5,513 bases of DNA, taken from Pseudomonadota bacterium (GTDB lineage Bacteria; Desulfobacterota; Desulfobulbia; Desulfobulbales; SURF-16). Numbering within the stretch: position 1 is the stretch's first letter; each line of letters opens with the position of its first letter. The translations under genes were made by a program, and so were the position numbers. Positions 1 through 5,245 of the stretch are shown here, piece after piece. The stretch is taken from contig JAUVQZ010000196.1 in assembly GCA_030597865.1 (NCBI GenBank), positions 1 through 5,513 on the forward strand. The letters run 5' to 3'. The notes beneath the pieces are model-generated. The model was not told the origin of the DNA. It was given only the letters and a program-made list of their open reading frames with translations, and did no database searches.

Positions 1-2
1 AG

Positions 3-110
3 GATCAATTTCACCTTTATTTGAAAGAATGTGAGTGGCGATTTAACAACCCAAAAACAAAAGACCAATTAAAACTGTTGAAACAGTTAGTTAAAGCAAA
101 TATGGGCTAG
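3..110 (+). CDS. IS1595-family (ISXO2-like) transposase, C-terminal fragment
   Basis: An open frame entering from the left edge encodes 35 residues before a TAG stop at 108-110. It starts with the stretch DQFHLYLKECEWRFN, which matches the end of the ISXO2-like DDE transposase domain (Phe-His-x-Tyr-x-x-Glu-x-x-x-Arg-Phe-Asn, just after the catalytic core). A Lys/Leu-rich tail then ends in Asn-Met-Gly. The catalytic residues lie outside the window, so it cannot be judged whether the full gene is intact. The family produces a transposase that moves its IS by cutting at the terminal inverted repeats. The codon use is AT-rich, unlike the neighbouring host genes. Confidence 0.78.
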   Translation, partial: DQFHLYLKECEWRFNNPKTKDQLKLLKQLVKANMG

Positions 111-127
111 TTATCTAGGACAGCCCC
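108..127 (+). repeat. Probable right terminal inverted repeat of the IS
   Basis: Read inward on the minus strand this reads GGGGCTGTCCTAGATAACTA, which has the look of an IS1595-family terminal repeat (GG-rich tip, then a TAGATAA-type core). It directly follows, and partly overlaps, the transposase stop codon. The matching left repeat is outside the window, so this is a pattern-based call. Bases 128-135 (AAATCAAA) would be the target duplication if it is 8 bp long, as usual for the family. Confidence 0.6.
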
Positions 128-150
128 AAATCAAATTGACCCAGGCAAAT

Positions 151-165
151 CTGCCAAGGCGGCAG
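151..165 (-). terminator. Short hairpin behind the PLD-like gene, possible weak terminator
   Basis: CTGCC at 151-155 pairs with GGCAG at 161-165 around a 5-base loop, 8 bases beyond the stop codon of the minus-strand PLD-like gene. On the minus strand the stem is followed only by ATTTG, so the U-tract is poor. On the plus strand it is followed by TAAAAAA, which is not a terminator tail. It may help end leftward transcription, but the short stem makes this tentative. Confidence 0.27.
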
Positions 166-172
166 TAAAAAA

Positions 173-1588
173 TCAGAACAGGGAAAGGCCAGAGCGCTCC
201 TGGAGCTGATACTGCCAGTATTTCAACGGGCTGTTGTCGGCAAGTTCTTCGTATTCCAAGGTAAATTCACCATCAACATTCCCCCAGAGCCGCTGAAAAT
301 AGGAGAGCACCTGCTGGTTAAGGGCGCTGTCAGCCGGGCCGATAATCCGCAGGTAGGACTCCAGGTTGAAATCACAGATATTGCGGCGGGTCAGGTTGGC
401 AGAGCCGCCCATTACCATAGAACGCCCAGGACCGGCGACCATAATGAGCTTGCTGTGAAATTGTTCGTCATGGCTGTCATACCAGCGGACCTGGATTTGA
501 CCGGCGGATTTCTTTTTGAGCCAGGCGGCAACCGGCCGGTTGGGGACACCATTTTTTTTATGGCCAAAGGCGTCACGGTTGGCATCGAGAATCAGATTAA
601 CGGTTATACCACGCCGGGCAGCAGCCAGCAGGGCGTCGAGGACCTGCCGGTCTGCAAGGTAGAACATGGCCATCCAGAGGGTGGCAGGCGGCCGGCATTT
701 TTCAAGATCCCCAAGAAGAACCTCCTTGATCTTGCCCTCGGTGAGGAGTTGGAGATGGGCAGCCGTGTCCCTTGCTTTGGGTGGACGCGGCAAATCAACA
801 TCCAGTCTCAGCCCGGAGAGGGCCGTGACAGCCTGTTCGCTTTTCAGCAGTTGGCCAAGGAGAGGACCGCTAAAACTAAAGGCGATATTGCTATTGGCGG
901 CACTGGCGTCATGGCTGTTGTTGGCAGAGGTAATCAGGCCCGCCTTGTCGGTCAAGACAACCTTGCGGTGGTTGGCCTTGAAGTTGAAGAGGGCCAGCCA
1001 GCCGGACAGGCTGAATCGGGGGGCCCGGGGATAAAAGGGCGAGGGCAGCCAGCCCCGGCCCCGGCGGGACAAAGGCCTGCAGAGCAGGTTCCAGAATCCG
1101 GCGTAGGGGAGATTTGAGTCGGGCAGCCGGTCAAGATTGGTCAGTACCACAGTGGCCCCGGCAGCCTCAAGCTCCTGGAAATAGGGATTGCCATAGGAAC
1201 CATAGCCGGTATTGGTCGGGTCGGAAATTACCCAGAGACGTAAAGATGGCCTCTTCTTCTTGGCGGCAATCAGGGCCCGGGTCACCTCCCTGCTGAGTGG
1301 CGGAAAGGATTTACGGTGGTCGTGGAGATCGTTGTAGAGAAAAATGTCGAGGATGATAAAGGATTCGGCCTCGCTGATCAGACGCAGCATTTCGGCCAGG
1401 ATGTGGTGCTCACGGACCAGCTCACCCCCCTTGAGGTAGGTAAGGTCGGTGATAAAGGCCAGTTGATCGGCAGGAAGCAGGGGGCTGGCCAGGGAAAGCC
1501 CCTTGGCCATGGGGCGTCGGCATCCAACCAGGGTGGCGACAAGCCAGATGGTAAGGGCCGCCGTGATAAGGGTCGCGAGTATTTCCAT
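173..1588 (-). CDS. Membrane-anchored phospholipase D-like (HKD) family protein
   Basis: This 471-aa protein belongs to the phospholipase D / cardiolipin synthase superfamily, whose enzymes use paired HKD motifs to hydrolyse or transfer phosphodiester bonds in phospholipids. An N-terminal hydrophobic segment (residues about 3-21) should anchor it in the inner membrane. Motif 1 is H207-x-K209-x4-D214, followed by TSAN at 220-223. Motif 2 is H378-x-K380 near position 380, followed by GGSANLTRRN from 394. In motif 2 the usual Asp is replaced by Ala (A385), and in motif 1 Thr-Ser replaces Gly-Ser. The essential His and Lys of both motifs remain, so activity is likely. The ATG at 1588 was chosen because it opens the membrane segment and lies 31 bases after the upstream CBS gene. 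A TTG at 1672 would add 28 residues and overlap that gene. No strong ribosome binding site precedes 1588, which suggests translation coupled to the CBS gene. The substrate is unknown; cardiolipin synthesis is possible, but the protein is not close enough to a classic cardiolipin synthase to name it. Confidence 0.85.
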   Translation of the reverse strand: MEILATLITAALTIWLVATLVGCRRPMAKGLSLASPLLPADQLAFITDLTYLKGGELVREHHILAEMLRLISEAESFIILDIFLYNDLHDHRKSFPPLSREVTRALIAAKKKRPSLRLWVISDPTNTGYGSYGNPYFQELEAAGATVVLTNLDRLPDSNLPYAGFWNLLCRPLSRRGRGWLPSPFYPRAPRFSLSGWLALFNFKANHRKVVLTDKAGLITSANNSHDASAANSNIAFSFSGPLLGQLLKSEQAVTALSGLRLDVDLPRPPKARDTAAHLQLLTEGKIKEVLLGDLEKCRPPATLWMAMFYLADRQVLDALLAAARRGITVNLILDANRDAFGHKKNGVPNRPVAAWLKKKSAGQIQVRWYDSHDEQFHSKLIMVAGPGRSMVMGGSANLTRRNICDFNLESYLRIIGPADSALNQQVLSYFQRLWGNVDGEFTLEYEELADNSPLKYWQYQLQERSGLSLF

Positions 1589-1619
1589 ATCCCGGTTGGG
1601 GGCTGGGCAGGGCGGCTGG

Positions 1620-2009
1620 TTAGCAGCAGTTAGCGGAGAGATACGTCTCCAGCAGATCAAGGGAAGAGACAATGCCCTTGATGGTGTTGTCCTCCGTAAC
1701 CACCAGGTGATGGATCTTGTTTTTGGTCATCAGGGTGGTGGCGTCTTTAATCGACAGGGTGGGAGCCACTTCAATGAGCAGATGGCTGCATATTTCCCAG
1801 GCCCGTACCTGCTTGGCGTTTTGTTTGAGCATGTGGAATTTGGTGATGTCATTGGAGGTGATAATCCCAAAGCAGTGACCTTCTGGGTCAACCACCGGCA
1901 CACTGGAGTACTGGTGGGCCCCAAGGATGCATTCGACATCTTCCACGGTATCATCCACATCAACCAGGGTAACGCTTTCTTCCATAATGTCAGATAGAGG
2001 CTGGGGCAT
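1620..2009 (-). CDS. Tandem CBS-domain protein (stand-alone Bateman module)
   Basis: This 129-aa soluble protein consists almost entirely of two CBS domains, residues about 5-58 and 72-125, which together form one Bateman module. Such modules usually bind adenine nucleotides (AMP, ATP, SAM) and regulate a partner. Both repeats keep the ribose/phosphate-binding signature G-h-x-T/S-x-x-D: G48 to D54 (GIITSND) and G112 to D118 (GIVSSLD). There is no fused catalytic, transporter or DNA-binding domain, so it must act on a separate partner. The ATG at 2009 has a good ribosome binding site (GGAGGG, minus strand, 2020-2015) 5 bases upstream. It sits between a 63-aa protein and the PLD-like gene in a tight leftward cluster, so the PLD-like protein is an obvious but unproven target. 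The C-terminus ends in Asn-Cys-Cys. Confidence 0.88.
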   Translation of the reverse strand: MPQPLSDIMEESVTLVDVDDTVEDVECILGAHQYSSVPVVDPEGHCFGIITSNDITKFHMLKQNAKQVRAWEICSHLLIEVAPTLSIKDATTLMTKNKIHHLVVTEDNTIKGIVSSLDLLETYLSANCC

Positions 2010-2014
2010 AATGG

Positions 2015-2020
2015 CCCTCC
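2015..2020 (-). promoter_or_regulatory. Ribosome binding site of the CBS-domain gene
   Basis: The minus strand reads GGAGGG here, a near-consensus Shine-Dalgarno sequence 5 bases before the ATG at 2009. It fixes the start of the CBS gene and rules out a need for upstream starts. Confidence 0.7.
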
Positions 2021-2062
2021 GGGGCGAGTCTGCTTGGTGGCAGGATGTACGATGGGAAAAAT

Positions 2063-2254
2063 CTACTCGTCGTCAGCCGCGAGATAATCCTTGAGCTTCT
2101 CCAGCAGGGATTCAGGGAGATCCTCATTAAAGAGAAAGGCATGGGCCTCCTCACCGCTGATCTGCTGTTTGATGGCAATGGGCAGGGCGCGGAGCACAGC
2201 CATCCGTTCAGGGTCAGGCTTCTCCTTGGCTTGATTATCTGGTCCTGTTGTCAT
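2063..2254 (-). CDS. Small acidic hypothetical protein (63 aa)
   Basis: I do not recognise a named family. The 63-aa product is hydrophilic, has no membrane segment or signal peptide, and looks mostly helical. The middle holds an ERMAVLRALPIAIKQQISGE stretch, followed by an Ala-Phe-Leu-Phe-Asn motif and a C-terminal helix rich in Leu, Lys and Glu that ends in Asp-Asp-Glu. The ATG at 2254 has an AGGTG ribosome binding site about 6 bases upstream on the minus strand. It lies 53 bases before the CBS gene and 37 bases after the small membrane-peptide gene, so it is probably co-transcribed with both. The good start signal, GC-biased codons and cluster position support a real gene. A role as a small partner or adaptor of the CBS or PLD protein is only a guess. 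Confidence 0.68.
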   Translation of the reverse strand: MTTGPDNQAKEKPDPERMAVLRALPIAIKQQISGEEAHAFLFNEDLPESLLEKLKDYLAADDE

Positions 2255-2291
2255 GACTGCACCTACCCTAATGTTAAAAAAGATTTTTGAC

Positions 2292-2453
2292 TCATGGCCG
2301 GAGCTTGCTGAGCATTTTTTTCATGGCAATAAACACCACCAGCCACAGGGGCGCGGCAAGGAGGGTATGTATCCATAATGGCAGGCCAAGGGGTATTTGG
2401 CCAAACAAAAAACTAACACAGCTTGCCAGAAGCAGGGCTAAGAGGGTGGGCAT
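2292..2453 (-). CDS. Small two-helix membrane protein (53 aa)
   Basis: This short frame is easily missed. It encodes 53 residues, MPTLLALLLASC at the start and KKMLSKLRP at the end. Two hydrophobic segments (about 3-18 and 22-43) are separated by a Gly-Gln-Ile-Pro-Leu-Gly turn, and the C-terminal tail is basic. By the positive-inside rule the tail should be cytoplasmic, giving a helical hairpin in the inner membrane. An AAGGA ribosome binding site lies 7 bases before the ATG. The stop is 37 bases before the next gene in the same direction, so this is probably the first gene of the leftward cluster. The first helix with a Cys at residue 12 resembles a lipoprotein signal peptide (L-L-A-S-C), but the protein is too short and its second half too hydrophobic for a typical lipoprotein. 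The function is unknown. Confidence 0.62.
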   Translation of the reverse strand: MPTLLALLLASCVSFLFGQIPLGLPLWIHTLLAAPLWLVVFIAMKKMLSKLRP

Positions 2454-2460
2454 GGAGATG

Positions 2461-2465
2461 TCCTT
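2461..2465 (-). promoter_or_regulatory. Ribosome binding site of the 53-aa membrane peptide gene
   Basis: The minus strand reads AAGGA, 7 bases before the ATG at 2453. This spacing is ideal and is the main reason, with the hydrophobic profile, to accept such a short gene as real. Confidence 0.6.
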
Positions 2466-2516
2466 AATATAGCAAAGAGACAGCAGGGGATAAAAAAACT
2501 TCTAAGAACAAGTATT

Positions 2517-2545
2517 ACTATAAAGAATCTAGGTGGCTGAATATA
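2517..2545 (-). promoter_or_regulatory. Candidate promoter of the leftward four-gene cluster
   Basis: The minus strand carries TATAGT at 2522-2517, one base from the sigma-70 -10 consensus. The -35 position is poor (TATATT at 2545-2540 with a 17-base spacer) but lies in a strongly AT-rich stretch (2541-2560) that could act as an UP-like element. Transcription would begin near 2510 and give a leader of about 55 bases before the first gene. The plus strand also reads TATAAA at 2519-2524, so the element could serve either direction. Confidence 0.3.
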
Positions 2546-2582
2546 TTATTTTTTAAACTTACACCATTACCTATCAAACAAT

Positions 2583-2604
2583 AGGCAGCCAACACGGGCT
2601 GCCT
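2583..2604. repeat. Perfect 8-bp inverted repeat in the divergent promoter region
   Basis: AGGCAGCC (2583-2590) and GGCTGCCT (2597-2604) are exact reverse complements around a 6-base loop AACACG. The GC-rich stem lies just upstream of the kinase's candidate -35 element and between two divergent transcription units. On the minus strand it is followed by ATTGTTTG, a weak U-rich tail; on the plus strand there is no U-tract. It could be an operator, a weak minus-strand terminator that stops antisense transcription from the kinase, or part of a longer RNA leader. Confidence 0.5.
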
Positions 2605-2610
2605 TCCGGC

Positions 2611-2639
2611 TTGACATTCCCCGCTAACCAGCACAGCAT
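2611..2639 (+). promoter_or_regulatory. Candidate promoter of the hybrid kinase gene
   Basis: A consensus -35 hexamer TTGACA lies at 2611-2616. The base window 17 bases further on (CAGCAT, 2634-2639) matches the -10 consensus at only 3 of 6 positions, so the promoter would be weak or activator-dependent. It sits 7 bases behind the 8-bp inverted repeat and about 80 bases before the start codon. Confidence 0.3.
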
Positions 2640-2702
2640 AAGGTGAAAAGGCGAAAAAACACATGGCCATTCATGACGCTAGAATCGGATCATAATCCGC
2701 TC

Positions 2703-2707
2703 AGGAG
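2703..2707 (+). promoter_or_regulatory. Ribosome binding site of the hybrid kinase
   Basis: AGGAG lies 11 bases before the ATG at 2719, a long but workable spacing. A second AGGAA (2714-2718) abuts the ATG and is too close to serve. In this frame a TAG stop at 2680-2682 is followed by no ATG, GTG or TTG before 2719, so 2719 is the first possible start. Confidence 0.5.
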
Positions 2708-2718
2708 ATCGCCAGGAA

Positions 2719-5022
2719 ATGCCGGAAAAATCCCAGAAAGAAATTTCCCTCTTAATATGGCTCGTTATAGTGGTTGCGGTCATCTGGACCATTGTCAATG
2801 GCGGTTCTGTGCTCTGGTCCATTGTCCACGGTAAAGAAGATGCGGAGTCCCTGGCCCGGCAGGCGGCCATCGCCTATTTCAACAAGGACAAGGCCTTTCG
2901 CTTTTGGGCCACCTCCCATGGTGGCGTCTATGTGCCGGTGGATGAGCGCACGCCCCCCAACCCTAATCTCAGCCATATCCAGGAAAGGGACTTGGTCACC
3001 CCATCTGGCCGACAGCTTACCCTGATGAACCCGGCCTATATGGTACGCCAGCTCATGAACCAATATTCAGAGCTCTATGGCATCAAAGGCAAGATCACCA
3101 GCCTTAAACTGTTAAACCCCATCAATATGCCGGATGCCTGGGAGCGCCAGGCCATGCAGGCCTTTGAGCATGGCAAAGAGGAGGTCCTGGAGATCTCCGC
3201 TATTGATGGGCACGAATATCTACGTCTGATCCGGCCCCTGGTCACCAAGGTGGGATGTCTCAAATGCCATGCCCACCAGGGTTATAAGGTGGGTGATATC
3301 CGGGGCGGTGTGGGGGTGGCTGTGCCCCTGTCTCCCTATATGACCGTATATCGCGACCATATTCGGGTGGTGGTGCTCTTCCACATCCTTGTCTGGAGTA
3401 TGGGACTCATTGTCTTATTCTTCCTCTACAATCGAGGTCGTAAGGTGATTGGCGATCGGGCCCAGGTTGAGGAGGAACGGCAAAAGCTTCAACAGCAGAT
3501 GGCCCTCATCCTTGAATCCCTCCATGATGGGGTCATTGGCCTTGACAAAAAGGGCCGGGCCACCTTTGCCAATCCTGCCGCCACAACCATGTGTGAATAT
3601 AGCCGGGAGGAGATTCTTGGCACCTGCATCCATGAGAAGATACACCACCGCAAAAAGGATGGCAGCCCCTATCCCCTTGCCGAGTGCCCCCACCAACAGA
3701 CAATCGCCAGGGGTAAGGCCTTTACCTCTGTCGAAGAGGTGTTTTGGAAAAAGGGTGGGGGCAGTTTTCCGGTGGAATATACCAGTACCCCCTTAGGGAA
3801 AGATGGCGAAACCGAAGGGGCGGTGCTCACCTTCCGAGACTTGACCTTGGAGCTGGATAAGCTGGAACTGTCCCGCCAGTTAAGACAGGCCCAGAAGATG
3901 GAGGCCATCGGCACCCTGGCCGGTGGCATCGCCCATGACTTCAACAATATCCTGACCATCATCCTGGGCTATGCGGATATGGCCCTGGATGCCCAACGGG
4001 CCGGAGAGAAAGTGGAGACGGATATCAAGCAGGTAATCCAGGCTGGCAATCGGGCCAAGGAGTTGGTCAAGCAGATCCTTACCTTCAGCAGGCAGACCGA
4101 GCATGAATTGCAACCCCTGCAGCTCCAGCCGGTGCTCAAGGAGGGGCTCAAGCTGCTCAGGGCCTCCATCCCCACAACCATTGAGATCAGACAGAATATT
4201 GACACGAAATGCAGGGAGGTGCTGGCTGACCCCACCCAGATCCATCAGGTCCTGATAAACCTCAGCACCAATGCCTATCATGCCATGCGTGAGGGAGGCG
4301 GTACGCTGGGGGTCATCCTTGACCAGGTGGAAATAGGTAAGGATGATTTCGATAGCAAGATGGCCTTGCCGCCCGGGCCCTATGCCCGCATTGTGGTCAG
4401 TGACAGCGGCGTTGGTATGGATTCCCAGACGCGGCAAAAAATATTTGAACCCTATTTTACCACCAAGGCCAAAGGTGAAGGAACCGGTCTGGGGCTGAGC
4501 ATTGTCCATGGGATCATCAAAAGTTTTAAAGGCGAGATCACGGTCTACAGCGAGAAGAACAGGGGCACGACCTTTCATATCTACCTCCCTATCGTAGCTT
4601 TCGAACCAGATCAAGGGCCGGTGGCGGTGAGCCAAGACAGTCCCCGTGGTCATGGTGAGCGGGTGTTGGTGGTGGATGATGAGCAAGAGATTGTAAAACT
4701 CCTGGACTATATGCTCCATACCCTTGGCTATCAGGTAACAGGCTTCACCGACAGCCAGGAGGCCCTTGAGGCCTTCAGCCGGGAGCCGGAGGCCTTTGAC
4801 CTGGTCGTCACTGACATGACCATGCCGCATATGATCGGCACTGAACTGGCCCAAAGGCTTTTGAGTATACGGCCGGAGCTGCCCATTATCCTCTGTACTG
4901 GTTTTAGTGAGGCTATGAACAGGGATAATATCTTGGGTGCCGGGATAAAGGAATTGATCATGAAACCGGTGATAAAAAATGAGCTGGGGCAAAAGGTCTG
5001 CAAGGTCTTGGCTGGAAGATGA
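2719..5022 (+). CDS. Haem c-sensing hybrid histidine kinase (Tll0287-like/DUF3365, PAS, HisKA, HATPase, receiver)
   Basis: This 767-aa protein is an inner-membrane hybrid sensor kinase. Domains in order: TM1 (about 10-33); a periplasmic Tll0287-like/DUF3365 domain (about 40-207) ending with C180-L-K-C183-H184, a CxxCH site for covalent haem c; TM2 (about 214-237); a coiled-coil linker (240-265); PAS (about 262-375); HisKA with the phosphorylated H406 in AHDFNN; HATPase with N-box N514/N518, G1 box DSGVGMD (562-568), F-box near 576-580 and G2 box GEGTGLGLS (586-594); and a C-terminal receiver (about 647-765) with acidic pair D653/D654, phospho-acceptor D699, T727 and K749. All catalytic residues for autophosphorylation and phosphotransfer are visible. 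The family is known for redox or gas-ligand sensing through haem; the actual signal here is inferred. The protein ends just after its receiver, with no HPt or DNA-binding output, and no response regulator lies next to it, so a phosphorelay partner must be elsewhere. It is divergent from the CBS/PLD cluster. A 370-aa open frame on the opposite strand (4992-3880) is a shadow. Confidence 0.93.
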   Translation: MPEKSQKEISLLIWLVIVVAVIWTIVNGGSVLWSIVHGKEDAESLARQAAIAYFNKDKAFRFWATSHGGVYVPVDERTPPNPNLSHIQERDLVTPSGRQLTLMNPAYMVRQLMNQYSELYGIKGKITSLKLLNPINMPDAWERQAMQAFEHGKEEVLEISAIDGHEYLRLIRPLVTKVGCLKCHAHQGYKVGDIRGGVGVAVPLSPYMTVYRDHIRVVVLFHILVWSMGLIVLFFLYNRGRKVIGDRAQVEEERQKLQQQMALILESLHDGVIGLDKKGRATFANPAATTMCEYSREEILGTCIHEKIHHRKKDGSPYPLAECPHQQTIARGKAFTSVEEVFWKKGGGSFPVEYTSTPLGKDGETEGAVLTFRDLTLELDKLELSRQLRQAQKMEAIGTLAGGIAHDFNNILTIILGYADMALDAQRAGEKVETDIKQVIQAGNRAKELVKQILTFSRQTEHELQPLQLQPVLKEGLKLLRASIPTTIEIRQNIDTKCREVLADPTQIHQVLINLSTNAYHAMREGGGTLGVILDQVEIGKDDFDSKMALPPGPYARIVVSDSGVGMDSQTRQKIFEPYFTTKAKGEGTGLGLSIVHGIIKSFKGEITVYSEKNRGTTFHIYLPIVAFEPDQGPVAVSQDSPRGHGERVLVVDDEQEIVKLLDYMLHTLGYQVTGFTDSQEALEAFSREPEAFDLVVTDMTMPHMIGTELAQRLLSIRPELPIILCTGFSEAMNRDNILGAGIKELIMKPVIKNELGQKVCKVLAGR

Positions 5023-5030
5023 GGGCCCTT

Positions 5031-5048
5031 CACCTTGACTCCAAGGTG
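5031..5048 (+). terminator. Hairpin after the kinase stop codon, possible terminator
   Basis: CACCTTG (5031-5037) pairs perfectly with CAAGGTG (5042-5048) around a 4-base loop ACTC, 8 bases after the kinase TGA. This is a compact 7-bp stem in the right place for a terminator. The downstream bases (CTCGCTCCTGTTTTC) have a T-run only 10 bases later, so it is not a textbook intrinsic terminator and may instead protect the 3' end. Confidence 0.4.
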
Positions 5049-5055
5049 CTCGCTC

Positions 5056-5154
5056 CTGTTTTCAACAGCCCATCATGACTTCAAGGCTGGCTGGGCGGCA
5101 CCCACTGCCTGGACAAAATCTCGGCTAAAAACGTCCTGTCGGCCTTCATAGGCC
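5056..5154. repeat. Cluster of short inverted repeats in the kinase 3' intergenic region
   Basis: CTGTT/AACAG (5056-5060 and 5064-5068), CAGCC/GGCTG (5066-5070 and 5086-5090) and GGCCT/AGGCC (5141-5145 and 5150-5154) can each form a small stem. GGTGC (5045-5049) can also pair with GCACC (5098-5102). Together they suggest a folded untranslated RNA, but I match it to no known riboswitch or small RNA family. The rest of 5023-5245 shows no open frame of note. On the minus strand, GGCTGTTGAAAA near 5070-5059 resembles the tips of some insertion sequences. Confidence 0.3.
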
Positions 5155-5178
5155 ATGGCACGTCCGTCCATATTTTTC

Positions 5179-5207
5179 TTGCATCAACAAGACTTCCGGA
5201 TTCATAT
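5179..5207 (+). promoter_or_regulatory. Weak candidate promoter for the Cys-rich gene at 5246
   Basis: TTGCAT (5179-5184) resembles a -35 box, and TCATAT (5202-5207, 17-base spacer) lies in an AT-rich stretch that continues to TAAATAAT at 5213-5220. Neither hexamer is close to consensus. It is the best AT-rich candidate in front of a gene that probably has its own promoter, given the 223-base gap from the kinase. Confidence 0.22.
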
Positions 5208-5231
5208 ATCCCTAAATAATTTTAAGCGCTG

Positions 5232-5237
5232 AGGAAG
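5232..5237 (+). promoter_or_regulatory. Ribosome binding site of the gene at 5246
   Basis: AGGAAG lies 8 bases before the ATG at 5246, within GAGGAAGAAG. This is a good Shine-Dalgarno sequence and supports the chosen start codon. Confidence 0.6.
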
Positions 5238-5245
5238 AAGAATTT

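Larger units (their letters stand above)
1..127 (+). mobile_element. Right end of an IS1595-family insertion sequence (truncated by window edge)
   Basis: This segment contains the last codons of an ISXO2-like transposase followed at once by a probable right terminal inverted repeat, so it is the 3' end of an insertion sequence whose body lies to the left of the window. The stretch is visibly AT-rich compared with the GC-rich genes that follow, which fits acquired DNA. The outer end is placed at base 127, after the run of four C. The IS1595 assignment comes from recognising the transposase C-terminus. The exact boundary is inferred, because the left end and the target duplication cannot be seen. 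Confidence 0.72.

Noticed and set aside
455..1117. A 220-codon plus-strand open frame opposite the PLD-like gene
   Set aside because: It is antisense to both HKD motif regions, is rich in Gly, Pro and Gln with no domain pattern, and has no convincing ribosome binding site.
1503..1997. A 164-codon plus-strand open frame spanning the PLD and CBS genes
   Set aside because: It covers parts of two well-supported minus-strand genes, including their junction, and shows no family signature.
2451..2453. The 53-aa membrane peptide as a lipoprotein
   Set aside because: Leu-Ala-Ser-Cys at residues 9-12 resembles a lipobox, but the N-terminus lacks positive charge and the rest is a second membrane helix with a basic tail rather than a secreted domain.
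2663..2695. Ten-residue open frame (MAIHDARIGS) ahead of the kinase as a leader peptide
   Set aside because: It has no run of regulatory codons, no well-placed ribosome binding site and no attenuator hairpin after it.
3880..4992. A 370-codon open frame on the minus strand opposite the kinase
   Set aside because: It lies entirely antisense to the catalytic and receiver domains of a clear histidine kinase, has no recognisable domain, and is explained by the codon bias of the GC-rich kinase gene.
5031..5155. A 6S-type RNA or known riboswitch after the kinase
   Set aside because: CACCTTG followed by CAAGGTG and the GGCGGCACCCAC stretch recall parts of 6S RNA, but the required 5' half would fall inside the kinase coding region, and no core of a known riboswitch or SRP RNA is present.
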